Origin: Streptomyces blattellae | Lineage (GTDB): Bacteria; Actinomycetota; Actinomycetes; Streptomycetales; Streptomycetaceae | Assembly (NCBI RefSeq): GCF_009709555.1 | Contig: NZ_WJBG01000111.1 | Coordinates: 62,001-126,000 of the forward strand | Direction of reading: 5' to 3' | DNA: 64,000 nucleotides | In this document: positions 35,179 through 43,565 of the stretch, piece by piece | Position numbering within the stretch: position 1 is the first letter of the stretch | Layout: each line of letters opens with the position of its first letter | Position numbers and translations under genes: made by a program | Notes under the pieces: generated by a model | Database searches by the model: none | What the model was told of the DNA's origin: nothing | The model's input: the letters and a program-made list of their open reading frames with translations, nothing else

Positions 35179-36351
35179 ATGACCGACCGCGCCCCGCAGC
35201 CGGTGGACCGACAACTGCCCACGGACGAGGCACGGGATCTGCTCGCCCTCGTTCGCGACATCGCTCAGCGCGAGATCGCCCCGAAGGCGGCCGAGGAGGA
35301 GGGCGCGGGACGCTTTCCGCGCGAGATCTTCACCCTGCTCTCGGAGTCCGGCCTCCTCGGACTGCCCTACGACTCGGAGTACGGCGGCGGCGACCAGCCG
35401 TACGAGGTCTACCTCCAGGTCCTCGAAGAGCTGGCCGCGGTCCGGCTCACCGTCGGCCTCGGGGTGAGCGTCCACTCCCTGTCCTGCCATGCGCTCGCCA
35501 ACTACGGCAGCAAGCAGCAGCAGGTCGAGTTCCTGCCGGGCATGCTCGGCGGCGGGCTGCTCGGCGCGTACTGCCTGTCCGAGCCGTCGTCCGGTTCGGA
35601 TGCCGCCTCCCTGCGGACGAAGGCCGTGCGGGACGGCGACCACTGGACGATCACCGGCACCAAGGCCTGGATCACCCACGGCGGAGTCGCCGACTTCTAT
35701 ACGGTCATGGCCCGCACCGGCGCGGAGGGCCCGCGCGGGATCACCGCGTTCCTGGTGCCCGGCGACGCGGAGGGGCTGAGCGCGGCGGCGCCGGAGAAGA
35801 AGATGGGCATGAAGGGGTCGCCGACCGCGCAGGTCCACCTCGACGGGGTGCGGGTGCCGGACGCACGGCGGATCGGCGACGAGGGACAGGGCTTCGCGAT
35901 CGCCCTCGCCGCGCTCGACTCCGGGCGGCTCGGCATCGCGGCCTGCGCGATCGGCCTGGCGCAGGCGGCGCTCGACGAGGCGCTGGCGTATGCCACCGGG
36001 CGGCAGCAGTTCGGGCGGCCGATCTCCGACTTCCAGGGGCTGCGCTTCCTGCTCGCCGACATGGCGACCCAGATCGAGGCGGGCCGCGCCCTGTATCTGG
36101 CGGCGGCGCGGCTGCGGGATGCCGGCCGGCCGTTCGCCAAGCAGGCCGCCATGGCCAAACTGCACTGCACCGACACCGCGATGAAGGTCACCACGGACGC
36201 CGTCCAGGTCCTCGGCGGGTACGGCTACACGGCCGACTTCCCGGTCGAGCGCTATATGCGCGAGGCGAAGGTGCTGCAGATCGTCGAGGGCACGAACCAG
36301 ATCCAGCGGATGGTCATCGGCCGTCATCTCGCGGGTCCCGAGACCCGCTGA
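35179..36351 (+). CDS. Acyl-CoA dehydrogenase
   Basis: A 390-residue FAD enzyme of fatty or branched-chain acyl-CoA oxidation. It has the FAD/substrate signature CLSEPSSGSDAASLRT in the middle beta domain, and QVLGGYGYTADFPVERYMREA then VLQIVEGTNQIQR near the end, with the catalytic base Glu370. Length and motifs are those of short/medium-chain enzymes. The start ATG follows agggaggaga. No electron-transfer flavoprotein gene is adjacent. Confidence 0.93.
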   Translation: MTDRAPQPVDRQLPTDEARDLLALVRDIAQREIAPKAAEEEGAGRFPREIFTLLSESGLLGLPYDSEYGGGDQPYEVYLQVLEELAAVRLTVGLGVSVHSLSCHALANYGSKQQQVEFLPGMLGGGLLGAYCLSEPSSGSDAASLRTKAVRDGDHWTITGTKAWITHGGVADFYTVMARTGAEGPRGITAFLVPGDAEGLSAAAPEKKMGMKGSPTAQVHLDGVRVPDARRIGDEGQGFAIALAALDSGRLGIAACAIGLAQAALDEALAYATGRQQFGRPISDFQGLRFLLADMATQIEAGRALYLAAARLRDAGRPFAKQAAMAKLHCTDTAMKVTTDAVQVLGGYGYTADFPVERYMREAKVLQIVEGTNQIQRMVIGRHLAGPETR

Positions 36352-36562
36352 CCTGACTCAGCCCGCGCGGCGGCGCCGCGAGCCGGACCCACTCAGGGTC
36401 GTGGCGCCCCGGCAGGGTGCGTCCGCGGTCGGCCCACTTGCGCATGAGGTCGCGGTAGATGGGGGGATCCTGGGGCTGCGGCGGTGCCGGCGGAACCGAC
36501 CTTGCGGGCGCCGGAACGAACACCCGGCGGGCTCGTCCCGTCGCCGGATAGATGGGGGTCAT
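36314..36562 (-). CDS. Small conserved hypothetical protein
   Basis: An 82-residue protein with a Pro-rich N-terminal half and a likely conserved core DPPIYRDLMRKWADRGRTLP followed by GRHDPEWVRL. The core resembles a short helical motif seen in several Streptomyces hypothetical proteins. Its 3' end overlaps the convergent dehydrogenase by 38 bases. Function is unknown. Confidence 0.5.
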   Translation of the reverse strand: MTPIYPATGRARRVFVPAPARSVPPAPPQPQDPPIYRDLMRKWADRGRTLPGRHDPEWVRLAAPPRGLSQVSGSRDPRDDGR

Positions 36563-36756
36563 ACCTGGCCAACGTCAGGGCTGATCGACAGGTCACCGGG
36601 CCGCCTAATCGTCCGTGAGTTCGCGGACGTATTGCTCTGAATATGCTCTCCTCCGACAATCTGGCCCGGGTGAGCACATGGCGCCCGGCGACCGCGACCG
36701 GACCATGAGGTACGGGCGCAGCGGTACGGGCGTCGGACGCGCTGGGGTAGGACCGG

Positions 36757-37548
36757 ATGCGGCTCGCGGGCGGACCGCCGCGCATCCTCGCCGAACGGCC
36801 GCTGCAGGACTTCGTGTTGACCTGCGCGGGCGATCCGGCGGACCCGGACGGGCTGTCGTACGACATCGACTGGTCGGCCGACTTCCCGGCCGTGTGGGAG
36901 CCGCGCCACCGGCAACGGCGCGGCCACCGGCTCACCCTGGAGGACAGCTGCTTCGTCCGGGCGGGCGACTGCGACGGCTGGATACGCGCCGGCGGGCAGG
37001 AGATACGCCTCGGTGCCGGGGCATGGACCGGGACGCGTGACCGCGGTTGGGGTGTGCGCCCGATCCCCGGCGAGGACGGCGGCCGGTTCGCCGCGGAGCA
37101 CCCGACCGAGGGCTTCCACTGGATCTGGTGCCGGTCCGTTTCGAGGACCGCTTCCTGATGGTCATCACCCTGGAGGAGGCCGGCGGCCACCGCTCGGTCA
37201 ACTACGCCACCCTCGTCCGCCCCGGCGACCCACACGAGCCGACGGAACCGGAGGTGGAGACCCTGACACGGCATCTGGCGCGGCCACGGCTGGGCCGACC
37301 GCCGCACCTACGACCTCTCGGCCCCGTGCGAGGTCGATCTCGGCTGGACCGGGTACCTGCACCGCTTCTTCCACGATCCGACCGTCGCCTTCGGACGGCG
37401 CGGCCCGCCGGACTTCCTGGGCCGGGACGGGGTGAGCAGCGCTATGCGCGGCTCACCGGCCACACCCCGTGTGACAGGCGGACCCGGACGCACGGATCCT
37501 GCACCACCGCAGCCTGCGAGCCGTGGTGCAGGGCAGCACCGGGATTGA
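36757..37548 (+). pseudogene. Decayed gene with several frameshifts
   Basis: Protein-like sequence switches frame repeatedly. The first part (MRLAGGPPRILAERP to EGFHWIW, frame of 36757) continues after a likely one-base deletion near 37128 as PVRFEDRFLMVITLEEAGG. It then returns to the first frame near 37282 as GHGWADRRTYDLSAP and HRFFHDPTVAFGRRG, and shifts again near 37435 (EQRYARLTGHTPCD) and 37480 (RILHHRSLRAVVQGS). Motifs such as TRDRGWGVRP resemble AttH/hydroxyneurosporene-synthase-like beta proteins. The intact protein would have been ~270 residues. It could be sequencing error, but four shifts point to real decay. Confidence 0.7.
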
Positions 37549-37552
37549 GCGT

Positions 37553-37999
37553 TCAGGCGGCGTGACGCCGCATCACGGGGACCCGCATGGGGCGCGAACC
37601 CGGTCCGCCGACGTGCGAGAAGGGCTGCTTGCGCCAGTCCAGCCCCTGAGGAAGCGTCAGCAGGAGGGCGGTGTCCTGCTCCTGGGGCTCGGCCGACTCG
37701 TCCGCGGGACGGGACTCGGCCGCGCGACGGCCGGTCCCGGCGCAGACCGTGAGACCGAACGGGTTCCACGGCGACGCGCACAGCGCGTGCTCCGGCAGGA
37801 CCTCCTCGTCCGCCAGCAGGGCGATGGGCTGTGCGCAGTCCGGGCACAACACCCGGTACATCTCAAAGGTGTCGTACGCGTCGACTTCCTCCGCTTCGAG
37901 AGCCTCGGGAGCGTCGGGTTCGACGCCCTCCGGCTCGGGCTCGACGACCGGCTGCTGCCGCTTGGGCGCGGTACGACCAGGGCGCTTCACACTCTGCAT
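37553..37999 (-). CDS. Conserved hypothetical protein with CPDC motif
   Basis: A 148-residue protein: basic N-terminus (MQSVKRPGRTAPKRQQ), an acidic Glu/Pro-rich stretch, then YRVLCPDCAQPIALLADEEVLPEHALC, which is a probable zinc-binding knuckle (CPDC plus later Cys). The C-terminus is rich in Pro and Arg. It is conserved in Streptomyces as far as I recall; its function is unknown. Confidence 0.75.
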   Translation of the reverse strand: MQSVKRPGRTAPKRQQPVVEPEPEGVEPDAPEALEAEEVDAYDTFEMYRVLCPDCAQPIALLADEEVLPEHALCASPWNPFGLTVCAGTGRRAAESRPADESAEPQEQDTALLLTLPQGLDWRKQPFSHVGGPGSRPMRVPVMRRHAA

Positions 38000-38267
38000 G
38001 GGATTCTCCCCCTCGGGCTGGGCCGTGACGGCACTGCGGCCTCGACCACAGCAAGCACTTCCCGTCCGGTCTTGGCGTTAATCACGGGAACATCACGGAG
38101 GCTCCGGCGGGCCTGTGGCGTTCGTCACATGCCATCTGCAGGTGCCCGGCGTGGCGCGTTTGTCCCTCAGGCCGCTCACAGGCTGCTCTCGGCCACATCA
38201 CGAACCGGGTATGACCTGGAGTGCTCAGGTATCCGAGGAGATCAACGGCACTGTAGGTTCTTGCGCC

Positions 38268-38708
38268 ATGGAGGAGCTGGACCGACAGATCGTGCAGCTG
38301 CTCGTCAAGGACGGGCGGATGAGCTACACCGACCTGGGCAAGGCCACGGGCCTGTCCACGTCGGCCGTGCACCAGCGCGTGCGCCGGCTGGAACAGCGCG
38401 GCGTCATCCGCGGGTACGCCGCGGTCGTCGACCCGGAGGCCGTCGGGCTGCCCATGACCGCCTTCATCTCGGTCAAGCCGTTCGACCCCAGCGCCCCCGA
38501 CGACATCGCCGAGCGGCTGGCCGACGTGCCCGAGATCGAGGCCTGCCACAGCGTCGCGGGCGACGAGAACTACATCCTCAAAGTGCGCGTGGGCACCCCG
38601 CACGAGCTGGAGGAGCTGCTGGCCCGGCTGAGGTCGCTGGCGGGGGTCTCGACGCGCACGACGGTGGTGCTGTCGACGCCGTACGAGGCACGGCCGCCGC
38701 GGATCTGA
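38268..38708 (+). CDS. Lrp/AsnC family transcriptional regulator
   Basis: A 146-residue regulator. The ATG at 38268 gives MEELDRQIVQLLVKDGRMSY, the normal family N-terminus. Helix-turn-helix is SYTDLGKATGLSTSAVHQRV, and the RAM domain contains ACHSVAGDENYILKV. No ribosome-binding site precedes the ATG, but TAGGTT at 38254-38259 could be a -10 box for a leaderless transcript. The amidohydrolase gene follows after 47 bases. Confidence 0.87.
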   Translation: MEELDRQIVQLLVKDGRMSYTDLGKATGLSTSAVHQRVRRLEQRGVIRGYAAVVDPEAVGLPMTAFISVKPFDPSAPDDIAERLADVPEIEACHSVAGDENYILKVRVGTPHELEELLARLRSLAGVSTRTTVVLSTPYEARPPRI

Positions 38709-38755
38709 CCGCCCTGCCGACAGGCCGCCGCGCGCAAGGCGCGAAACTGTCCCTC

Positions 38756-40363
38756 ATGAGTGAACGCGCTGCCGCCTCGCCCCGAACCGTCCTCCTGCGC
38801 CGCGGGGAGGTCCACAGCCCCGCCGATCCGTTCGCGACCGCGATGGTCGTCGAGCGCGGTCAGGTCGCTTGGGTGGGCTCGGAAGGCGCCGCCGACGCCT
38901 TCGCCGACGATGTGGACGAGATCGTGGATCTCGACGGCGCCCTCGTCACCCCCGCGTTCACCGACTCCCACGTCCACACCACGTCCACCGGCCTCGCCCT
39001 CACCGGCCTGGACCTGTCCACCGCCCCCTCCCTCGGCGCGGCCCTCGCGGCGGTGCGTGAATTCGCCGCTGACCGGCCGGAAGACCGGGTCCTCCTCGGG
39101 CATGGCTGGGACGCCGCCCGCTGGCCCGGCGGCCGTCCCCCCACCCGCGCGGAACTCGACGAGGCCACGGGCGGCCGTCCCCTGTATCTGTCCCGCATCG
39201 ACGTCCACTCGGCGGTCGTCACCACCGCCCTGCTCGACCTGGTCCCCGGCGGTATCACCCCCGCCGACGAACCTCTCACCCGCGACGCCCATCACGCCGT
39301 TCGCGCCGCAGCGTTCGCAGCCGTGACGCCCGCACAGCGCGCCGAGGCCCAGCGCACCACCCTCGCCCACGCCGCCTCCGTCGGCATCGGCTCGGTCCAC
39401 GAGTGCGCCGGCCCCGACATCTCCTCGGAGGACGACTTCACGGGCCTGCTGCGGCTCGCGGCCGAGAAGCCGGGCCCGCGCGTGGTGGGCTACTGGGCCG
39501 AGCAGGATGTCGAGAAGGCGAGCGAACTGGGCGCCATCGGCGCGGCCGGCGACCTGTTCGTCGACGGCTCCCTCGGCTCGCACACCGCCTGTCTGCACGA
39601 GCCGTACGCCGACGCCGGCCACACCGGCACCGCCTACCTGGACGCCGCGGCGGTGGCCGCCCATGTCGCCGCCTGCACCGAGGCGGGCCTCCAGGCGGGC
39701 TTCCACGCGATCGGGGACGCCGCCGTGACCGCCGTGGTGGACGGCGTGCGCGCCGCCGCCGAGAAGGTCGGCCTCGCCCGCGTCCGGGCCGCCCGGCATC
39801 GTGTCGAGCACGCCGAGATGCTCACCCCCGACACCGTCGCCGCCTTCGCCGAGTTCGGTCTGACCGCTTCCGTGCAGCCCGCCTTCGACGCGCTGTGGGG
39901 CGGCGAGGACGGCATGTACGCCCAGCGTCTCGGCGTACAACGGGCCCGCCTGCTGAACCCCTTCGCGGCTTTGCTGCGGGCCGGGGTTCCGCTCGCCTTC
40001 GGCTCCGACAGCCCGGTCACGCCCCTCGATCCGTGGGGCACGGTCCGGGCCGCCGCCTTCCACCGGACGCCCGAGCACAGGGTCTCCGTGCGCGCCGCGT
40101 TCACCGCGCACACCCGGGGCGGCTGGCGGGCGGTCGGACGGGACGACGCGGGGGTGCTGGTGCCGGGAGCGCCCGCGGACTATGCCGTGTGGCGCACCGA
40201 CGCGCTGGTCGTGCAGGCCCCGGACGACCGGGTCGCACGCTGGTCGACCGACCCCCGTTCCGGCACGCCCGGCCTGCCCGATCTGAGCCCCGGCGCCGAC
40301 CTCCCCGTCTGCCTGCGGACCGTGGTGGGCGGACGCACGGTGTTCGTACGGCCGGGCGAGTGA
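38756..40363 (+). CDS. Amidohydrolase, YtcJ-like
   Basis: A 535-residue metal-dependent hydrolase. Metal-site motif DSHVHTTSTG (His72 and His74), later GFHAIGDAAV and RHRVEHAEM, and the C-terminal metal aspartate in AFGSDSPVTPLDPW are all present, so the active site looks complete. YtcJ-like enzymes hydrolyse amides or cyclic amides, but the substrate is unknown here. Possibly controlled by the Lrp gene upstream. Confidence 0.88.
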   Translation: MSERAAASPRTVLLRRGEVHSPADPFATAMVVERGQVAWVGSEGAADAFADDVDEIVDLDGALVTPAFTDSHVHTTSTGLALTGLDLSTAPSLGAALAAVREFAADRPEDRVLLGHGWDAARWPGGRPPTRAELDEATGGRPLYLSRIDVHSAVVTTALLDLVPGGITPADEPLTRDAHHAVRAAAFAAVTPAQRAEAQRTTLAHAASVGIGSVHECAGPDISSEDDFTGLLRLAAEKPGPRVVGYWAEQDVEKASELGAIGAAGDLFVDGSLGSHTACLHEPYADAGHTGTAYLDAAAVAAHVAACTEAGLQAGFHAIGDAAVTAVVDGVRAAAEKVGLARVRAARHRVEHAEMLTPDTVAAFAEFGLTASVQPAFDALWGGEDGMYAQRLGVQRARLLNPFAALLRAGVPLAFGSDSPVTPLDPWGTVRAAAFHRTPEHRVSVRAAFTAHTRGGWRAVGRDDAGVLVPGAPADYAVWRTDALVVQAPDDRVARWSTDPRSGTPGLPDLSPGADLPVCLRTVVGGRTVFVRPGE

Positions 40364-40472
40364 CGTCCCGGGGTGGCGTGCACGAGATCGGTGTCCGACG
40401 CACTGTCGTGCGACCTGCGTATCCTCCGCACTGACCAGGGCTTTGAGTAGATATCCGCAGGTCAAAGGGCTG

Positions 40473-40503
40473 TTGACAGCCGATGGCGGGGGGCCGGTAG
40501 GTT
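40473..40503 (+). promoter_or_regulatory. Strong housekeeping-type promoter
   Basis: TTGACA (40473-40478), a 19-base spacer and TAGGTT (40498-40503). The -35 box is perfect and the -10 box fits the streptomycete HrdB form. Transcription would start near 40510, about 490 bases before ppm1, giving a very long leader that contains a small ORF, hairpins and the 16-bp repeats. Confidence 0.6.
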
Positions 40504-40543
40504 CGGCCCAGTCCACCACCGGACACCCGACCGGAGAACCTCC

Positions 40544-40666
40544 GTGCAGTCGTCGCCACGCCGCTGGGTCAGGGACGGTGTGCCGCACCGGGGCACCGCC
40601 ACTGGGAGCCAGGCTCAGCGCCCGCGTCGCGACGAGGGAACGTTCCGGCCGGTCGGGGAGGTGTGA
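40544..40666 (+). CDS. Possible small ORF (40 codons) in the ppm1 leader
   Basis: GTG start with ggagaa eight bases upstream. The product begins MQSSPRRWVRDGVPHRG and ends TFRPVGEV; it is Arg-rich with no membrane segment. The stop codon abuts a CCCGGG...CCCGGG hairpin. Location just behind a strong promoter and ahead of a hairpin resembles a leader peptide. No homologue is known to me. Confidence 0.4.
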   Translation: MQSSPRRWVRDGVPHRGTATGSQAQRPRRDEGTFRPVGEV

Positions 40667-40746
40667 CCCGGGTGGGGCCCGGGCGCTCAGTAGACAACGG
40701 CCTTTCGGCCGACCCGCAGCCAGCGGGTCCCAGGTCGGCCCGAAGG
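40667..40746 (+). other. Structured leader segment with stacked hairpins
   Basis: Hairpin 1 is CCCGGG (40667-40672), tgggg, CCCGGG (40678-40683). Hairpin 2 is GACCCGC (40711-40717), agcca, GCGGGTC (40723-40729). A longer outer stem can form between 40701-40714 (CCTTTCGGCCGACC) and 40733-40746 (GGTCGGCCCGAAGG), excluding part of hairpin 2. This could terminate or attenuate transcription started at 40510. Confidence 0.6.
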
Positions 40747-40774
40747 GCGCCGGGCCCCCATCCGCAGACCCACG

Positions 40775-40870
40775 GACGTCATGGATCGCAGACGTCATGG
40801 ATCGCAGACGTCATGGATCGCAGACGTCATGGATCGCAGACGTCATGGATCACAGTCGTCATGGATCACA
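40775..40870. repeat. Six tandem copies of a 16-bp unit before ppm1
   Basis: Unit gacgtcatggatcgca at 40775-40790, 40791-40806, 40807-40822 and 40823-40838; variants at 40839-40854 (ending caca) and 40855-40870 (beginning gtcgtc), then a partial copy. The first four copies are identical, suggesting recent expansion. There are no spacers, so it is not a CRISPR. It ends 126 bases before ppm1. Confidence 0.95.
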
Positions 40871-40996
40871 GTCGTCGAAAAGGGGACACTTTCCCGGCTC
40901 TTGCCGAATCGACACAGGTGTACGACCCTTCTGGCGCGTCCGCGCAGGCAGTGCCCACTATGGTGGATCCCTGCGTACGGACACGAAGGGGCAGCA

Positions 40997-41797
40997 GTGA
41001 ACGACGGCGACGGGACCCTCGCGGCACAGAGCCAGGGGAGGCAGTTCGGGCCGCTCGGCAGGGCCTTGGTGATCATCCCGACCTACAACGAGGCGGAGAA
41101 CATCAGGGCGATCGTCGAGAGGGTGCGCAAGGCCGTTCCCGAGGTGCACGTGCTCGTCGCCGACGACAACAGTCCCGACGGCACGGGCAAGTTCGCCGAC
41201 GAGGTGGCCGTCGCGGACGACCAGGTCCATGTCCTGCACCGCCAGGGCAAGGAGGGCCTCGGCGCCGCCTACCTCGCGGGGTTCCGCTGGGGTATGGAAC
41301 ACGGCTACGGCGTGCTGATCGAGATGGACGCCGACGGCTCCCACCAGCCCGAGGAACTGCCCCGGCTGCTCACCGCCCTCAAGGGCGCCGACCTGGTCCT
41401 CGGCTCCCGCTGGGTGCCCGGGGGCCGGGTGGTGAACTGGCCCAAGTCCCGCGAGTTCATCTCCCGGGGCGGCAGCCTCTACTCGCGGGTGCTGCTCGAC
41501 GTCCCCGTCCGGGACGTCACCGGCGGCTACCGCGCCTTCCGCCGTGAGACCCTGGAGGGCCTCGGCCTCGACGAGGTCGCCTCCCAGGGCTACTGCTTCC
41601 AGGTCGACCTGGCCCGCCGCGCGATCAAGGCCGGGTACCACGTCGTCGAGGTCCCCATCACCTTCGTGGAACGCGAGCACGGCGACTCCAAGATGAGCCG
41701 GGACATCCTCGTGGAGGCGCTGTGGCGGGTCACCACATGGGGCGTGGGGGAGCGGGTCGGCAAGGTCTTCGGCGGAAGAAAGCCGCCACAGTCGTAG
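40997..41797 (+). CDS. ppm1: Polyprenol monophosphomannose synthase
   Basis: A 266-residue GT2 glycosyltransferase of the dolichol-phosphate-mannose-synthase type. It has the N-terminal nucleotide-binding stretch LVIIPTYNEAENI, the metal-binding Asp-Ala-Asp at 111-113 (IEMDADGSHQPEELPRL) and the acceptor motif EVPITFVEREHGDSKMS. It lacks C-terminal membrane helices, as expected for streptomycete Ppm1, and makes polyprenyl-phosphate-mannose for protein O-mannosylation and lipoglycans. GTG start with gaaggggcag ahead. fxsA follows. Confidence 0.92.
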   Translation: MNDGDGTLAAQSQGRQFGPLGRALVIIPTYNEAENIRAIVERVRKAVPEVHVLVADDNSPDGTGKFADEVAVADDQVHVLHRQGKEGLGAAYLAGFRWGMEHGYGVLIEMDADGSHQPEELPRLLTALKGADLVLGSRWVPGGRVVNWPKSREFISRGGSLYSRVLLDVPVRDVTGGYRAFRRETLEGLGLDEVASQGYCFQVDLARRAIKAGYHVVEVPITFVEREHGDSKMSRDILVEALWRVTTWGVGERVGKVFGGRKPPQS

Positions 41798-41869
41798 CGC
41801 TACGACCTCACAGGCACCATTGATCGTCCTCTTATCCCGTACTGAGCCGGACCCAGGCACACTGGACGC

Positions 41870-42445
41870 ATGACGACTGGCGCTCCGACCCCCGCACCCT
41901 CCGCACGGCCCCGGCGCTCCCGGTTGCGCACCTTCCTGCCGCTCGGCATCGCCGCCTGGGTGGTACTGGAGATCTGGCTGCTGACCATGGTCGCGGGCGC
42001 ATCGAGCGGGTTCACGGTGTTCCTGCTGCTGCTCGCCGGCTTCGCGCTCGGCGCGGTGGTCATCAAGCGGGCGGGCCGCCGTGCCTTCCGGAACCTCACC
42101 GAGACGCTGCAACAGCAGCAGAGCGGCGCGACGCCGCCGGCCCCGGCGGGCAACAGCGAGGGCAACGGGCTGATGATGCTCGGCGGCCTGCTGCTGATGA
42201 TCCCCGGCCTGGTCTCGGACGCGGCGGGCCTGCTCCTGCTCGTCCCGCCCGTCCAGAAGGCCATCAGCCGCTATGCGGAGCGCACCTTCGAGCGCACCCT
42301 CCGCCAGGCCGCACCCGGCACCCTGGGCGACGCCTTCCAGCAGGCTCGCATCCACCGCCCGGACGGCAAGGTCGTGCAGGGTGAGGTCATCCGGGACGAA
42401 CCGGGGGACGCCCCACAGGGTCCGCGCCCGCCGCTCATGGGCTGA
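41870..42445 (+). CDS. fxsA: FxsA family membrane protein
   Basis: A 191-residue protein with two N-terminal helices (FLPLGIAAWVVLEIWLLTM and a second at ~45-65) and a third hydrophobic segment containing the family motif LLLMIPGLVSDAAGLLLLVP. The C-terminal tail is charged. FxsA proteins can affect phage exclusion in E. coli when overexpressed; the role in actinobacteria is unknown. It ends just before a strong bidirectional terminator. Confidence 0.88.
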   Translation: MTTGAPTPAPSARPRRSRLRTFLPLGIAAWVVLEIWLLTMVAGASSGFTVFLLLLAGFALGAVVIKRAGRRAFRNLTETLQQQQSGATPPAPAGNSEGNGLMMLGGLLLMIPGLVSDAAGLLLLVPPVQKAISRYAERTFERTLRQAAPGTLGDAFQQARIHRPDGKVVQGEVIRDEPGDAPQGPRPPLMG

Positions 42446-42465
42446 GGCCCGCCCGGGCACACGAA

Positions 42466-42509
42466 AACCGCGGGCGCCGTACGTCAACTCACGTACGGCG
42501 CCCGCGGTT
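42466..42509. terminator. Bidirectional terminator between fxsA and rbpA
   Basis: A perfect 19-bp stem: 42466-42484 pairs with 42491-42509 around the loop caactc. The AA...TT ends give short A/T flanks on both sides. It separates two convergent genes and would work in both directions. Confidence 0.95.
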
Positions 42510-42545
42510 GTGTGTGCGTTGCCTACTGCCCAAGCCCCGCAGGGA

Positions 42546-42920
42546 TCACGCGGACTTGCGGCTGTCGCGCGGATGTACCGCGATGTTCATCGCACCGGAC
42601 CGCAGAACTGCCAGACGCTCCTCAAGGACCTCTTCGAGTTCCTCGCGGGTGCGCCGCTCCATCAGCATGTCCCAATGTGTACGCGCGGGCTTGGCCTTCT
42701 TTTCCTCAGGGCCGTCGCCGTCCACGAGGAGTGCCTGGGCCCCGCAGACCTTGCACTCCCACTCCGGCGGGATCTCCGCCTCGACCGAGAAGGGCATCTC
42801 GAAGCGGTGCCCCTTCTCGCATGCGTACTCCACGGCCTGGCGCGGGGCCAGGTCGATGCCGCGGTCCGTCTCGTAGCTGGTCACCACGAGGCGCGTGCCG
42901 CGAAGAGCTCGCTCACTCAT
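42546..42920 (-). CDS. rbpA: RNA polymerase-binding protein RbpA
   Basis: A 124-residue transcription factor found only in actinobacteria that binds RNA polymerase holoenzyme and its principal sigma factor and helps open promoters. Visible elements are the N-terminal MSERALRGTRL, the core domain with potential zinc ligands Cys34, His38, Cys56 and Cys59 (EYACEKGHRF, WECKVCG), a basic linker and the C-terminal sigma-interacting helix THWDMLMERRTREELEEVL. A sigma-R-type promoter lies ~60-90 bases upstream. Confidence 0.95.
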   Translation of the reverse strand: MSERALRGTRLVVTSYETDRGIDLAPRQAVEYACEKGHRFEMPFSVEAEIPPEWECKVCGAQALLVDGDGPEEKKAKPARTHWDMLMERRTREELEEVLEERLAVLRSGAMNIAVHPRDSRKSA

Positions 42921-42980
42921 GAATCGTGCCTCCCGGGCTTGTCGCCCACAGGACAGGTGTCGCTGTCGTCGTCATCCGGT

Positions 42981-43008
42981 CAACGTCCGGTCGGCGGTAA
43001 AGATTCCC
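42981..43008 (-). promoter_or_regulatory. Sigma-R-type promoter of rbpA
   Basis: Read on the minus strand: GGGAAT (43008-43003), an 18-base spacer, GTTG (42984-42981). This matches the thiol-oxidative-stress sigma factor consensus GGGAAT-N18-GTT exactly, and rbpA is a known member of that regulon in S. coelicolor. Confidence 0.88.
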
Positions 43009-43187
43009 GTTCCGTGTCCCGTTCCGGGTCATGCGTCGCCGTCGTAGCCGCCCCTTGTTGTACCCACCAGCGCCCGGTTTGTCACATCTGCTAGCAGATG
43101 TCACCCAGCGTTTCGGCATCTTTGACGCGCAGTAACGGTACGCCTGGCAGGCCAAACGCGTACACTACCGCCCTTTCGCCTTGAGCG

Positions 43188-43465
43188 CTAAATCCTGGCC
43201 GGAACGACATTGCCCGCGTCGGCGGTCGCCCGCCGCACCGGAACCCGTGCGAGCAGGGCAAACCCCAGGATGAAGAAGACCATCAGCGAGATGATCGCGT
43301 CCCGATGACTTCCGGTCAGCCGTTAGGCGAGACCGAACAGAAGCGGGCCCAGCCGGCTCATGCCCCGGTCACTGAGTTCGTATGCCGAGAAGTGCTCGGC
43401 CTCCTTTCCGGGCGGGACCGGACGTGAGAACAGGGAGCGGGACGGCGCCTGGCTGCGATCGGCGA
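43188..43465 (-). pseudogene. Remnant of an MFS transporter (UMF1/Atg22-like), C-terminal part
   Basis: The minus strand encodes SRSLFSRPVPPGKEAEHFSAY, then ELSDRGMSRLGPLLFGLA, an in-frame stop at 43325-43323, and then RLTGSHRDAIISLMVFFILGF with ALLARVPVRRATADAGN before the natural end at 43188. This is the typical last ~90 residues of UMF1-type transporters. The rest of the gene is absent: beyond ~43465 the similarity stops. Confidence 0.75.
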
Positions 43466-43565
43466 GCCGAGGATGGTGCGCTTGGCACCGTAGGCCCGGG
43501 CCGGCCGCCCCAGACTGCCCTCGCTTCCCCGAGAAGGCCGATGCCTGCCGGGGACTCAGACCCAC

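Noticed and set aside
40775..40870. CRISPR array or protein-coding repeat (16-residue period in a long frame)
   Set aside because: No spacers; the long frame covering it starts in the promoter/leader region and ends inside ppm1 in the wrong frame.
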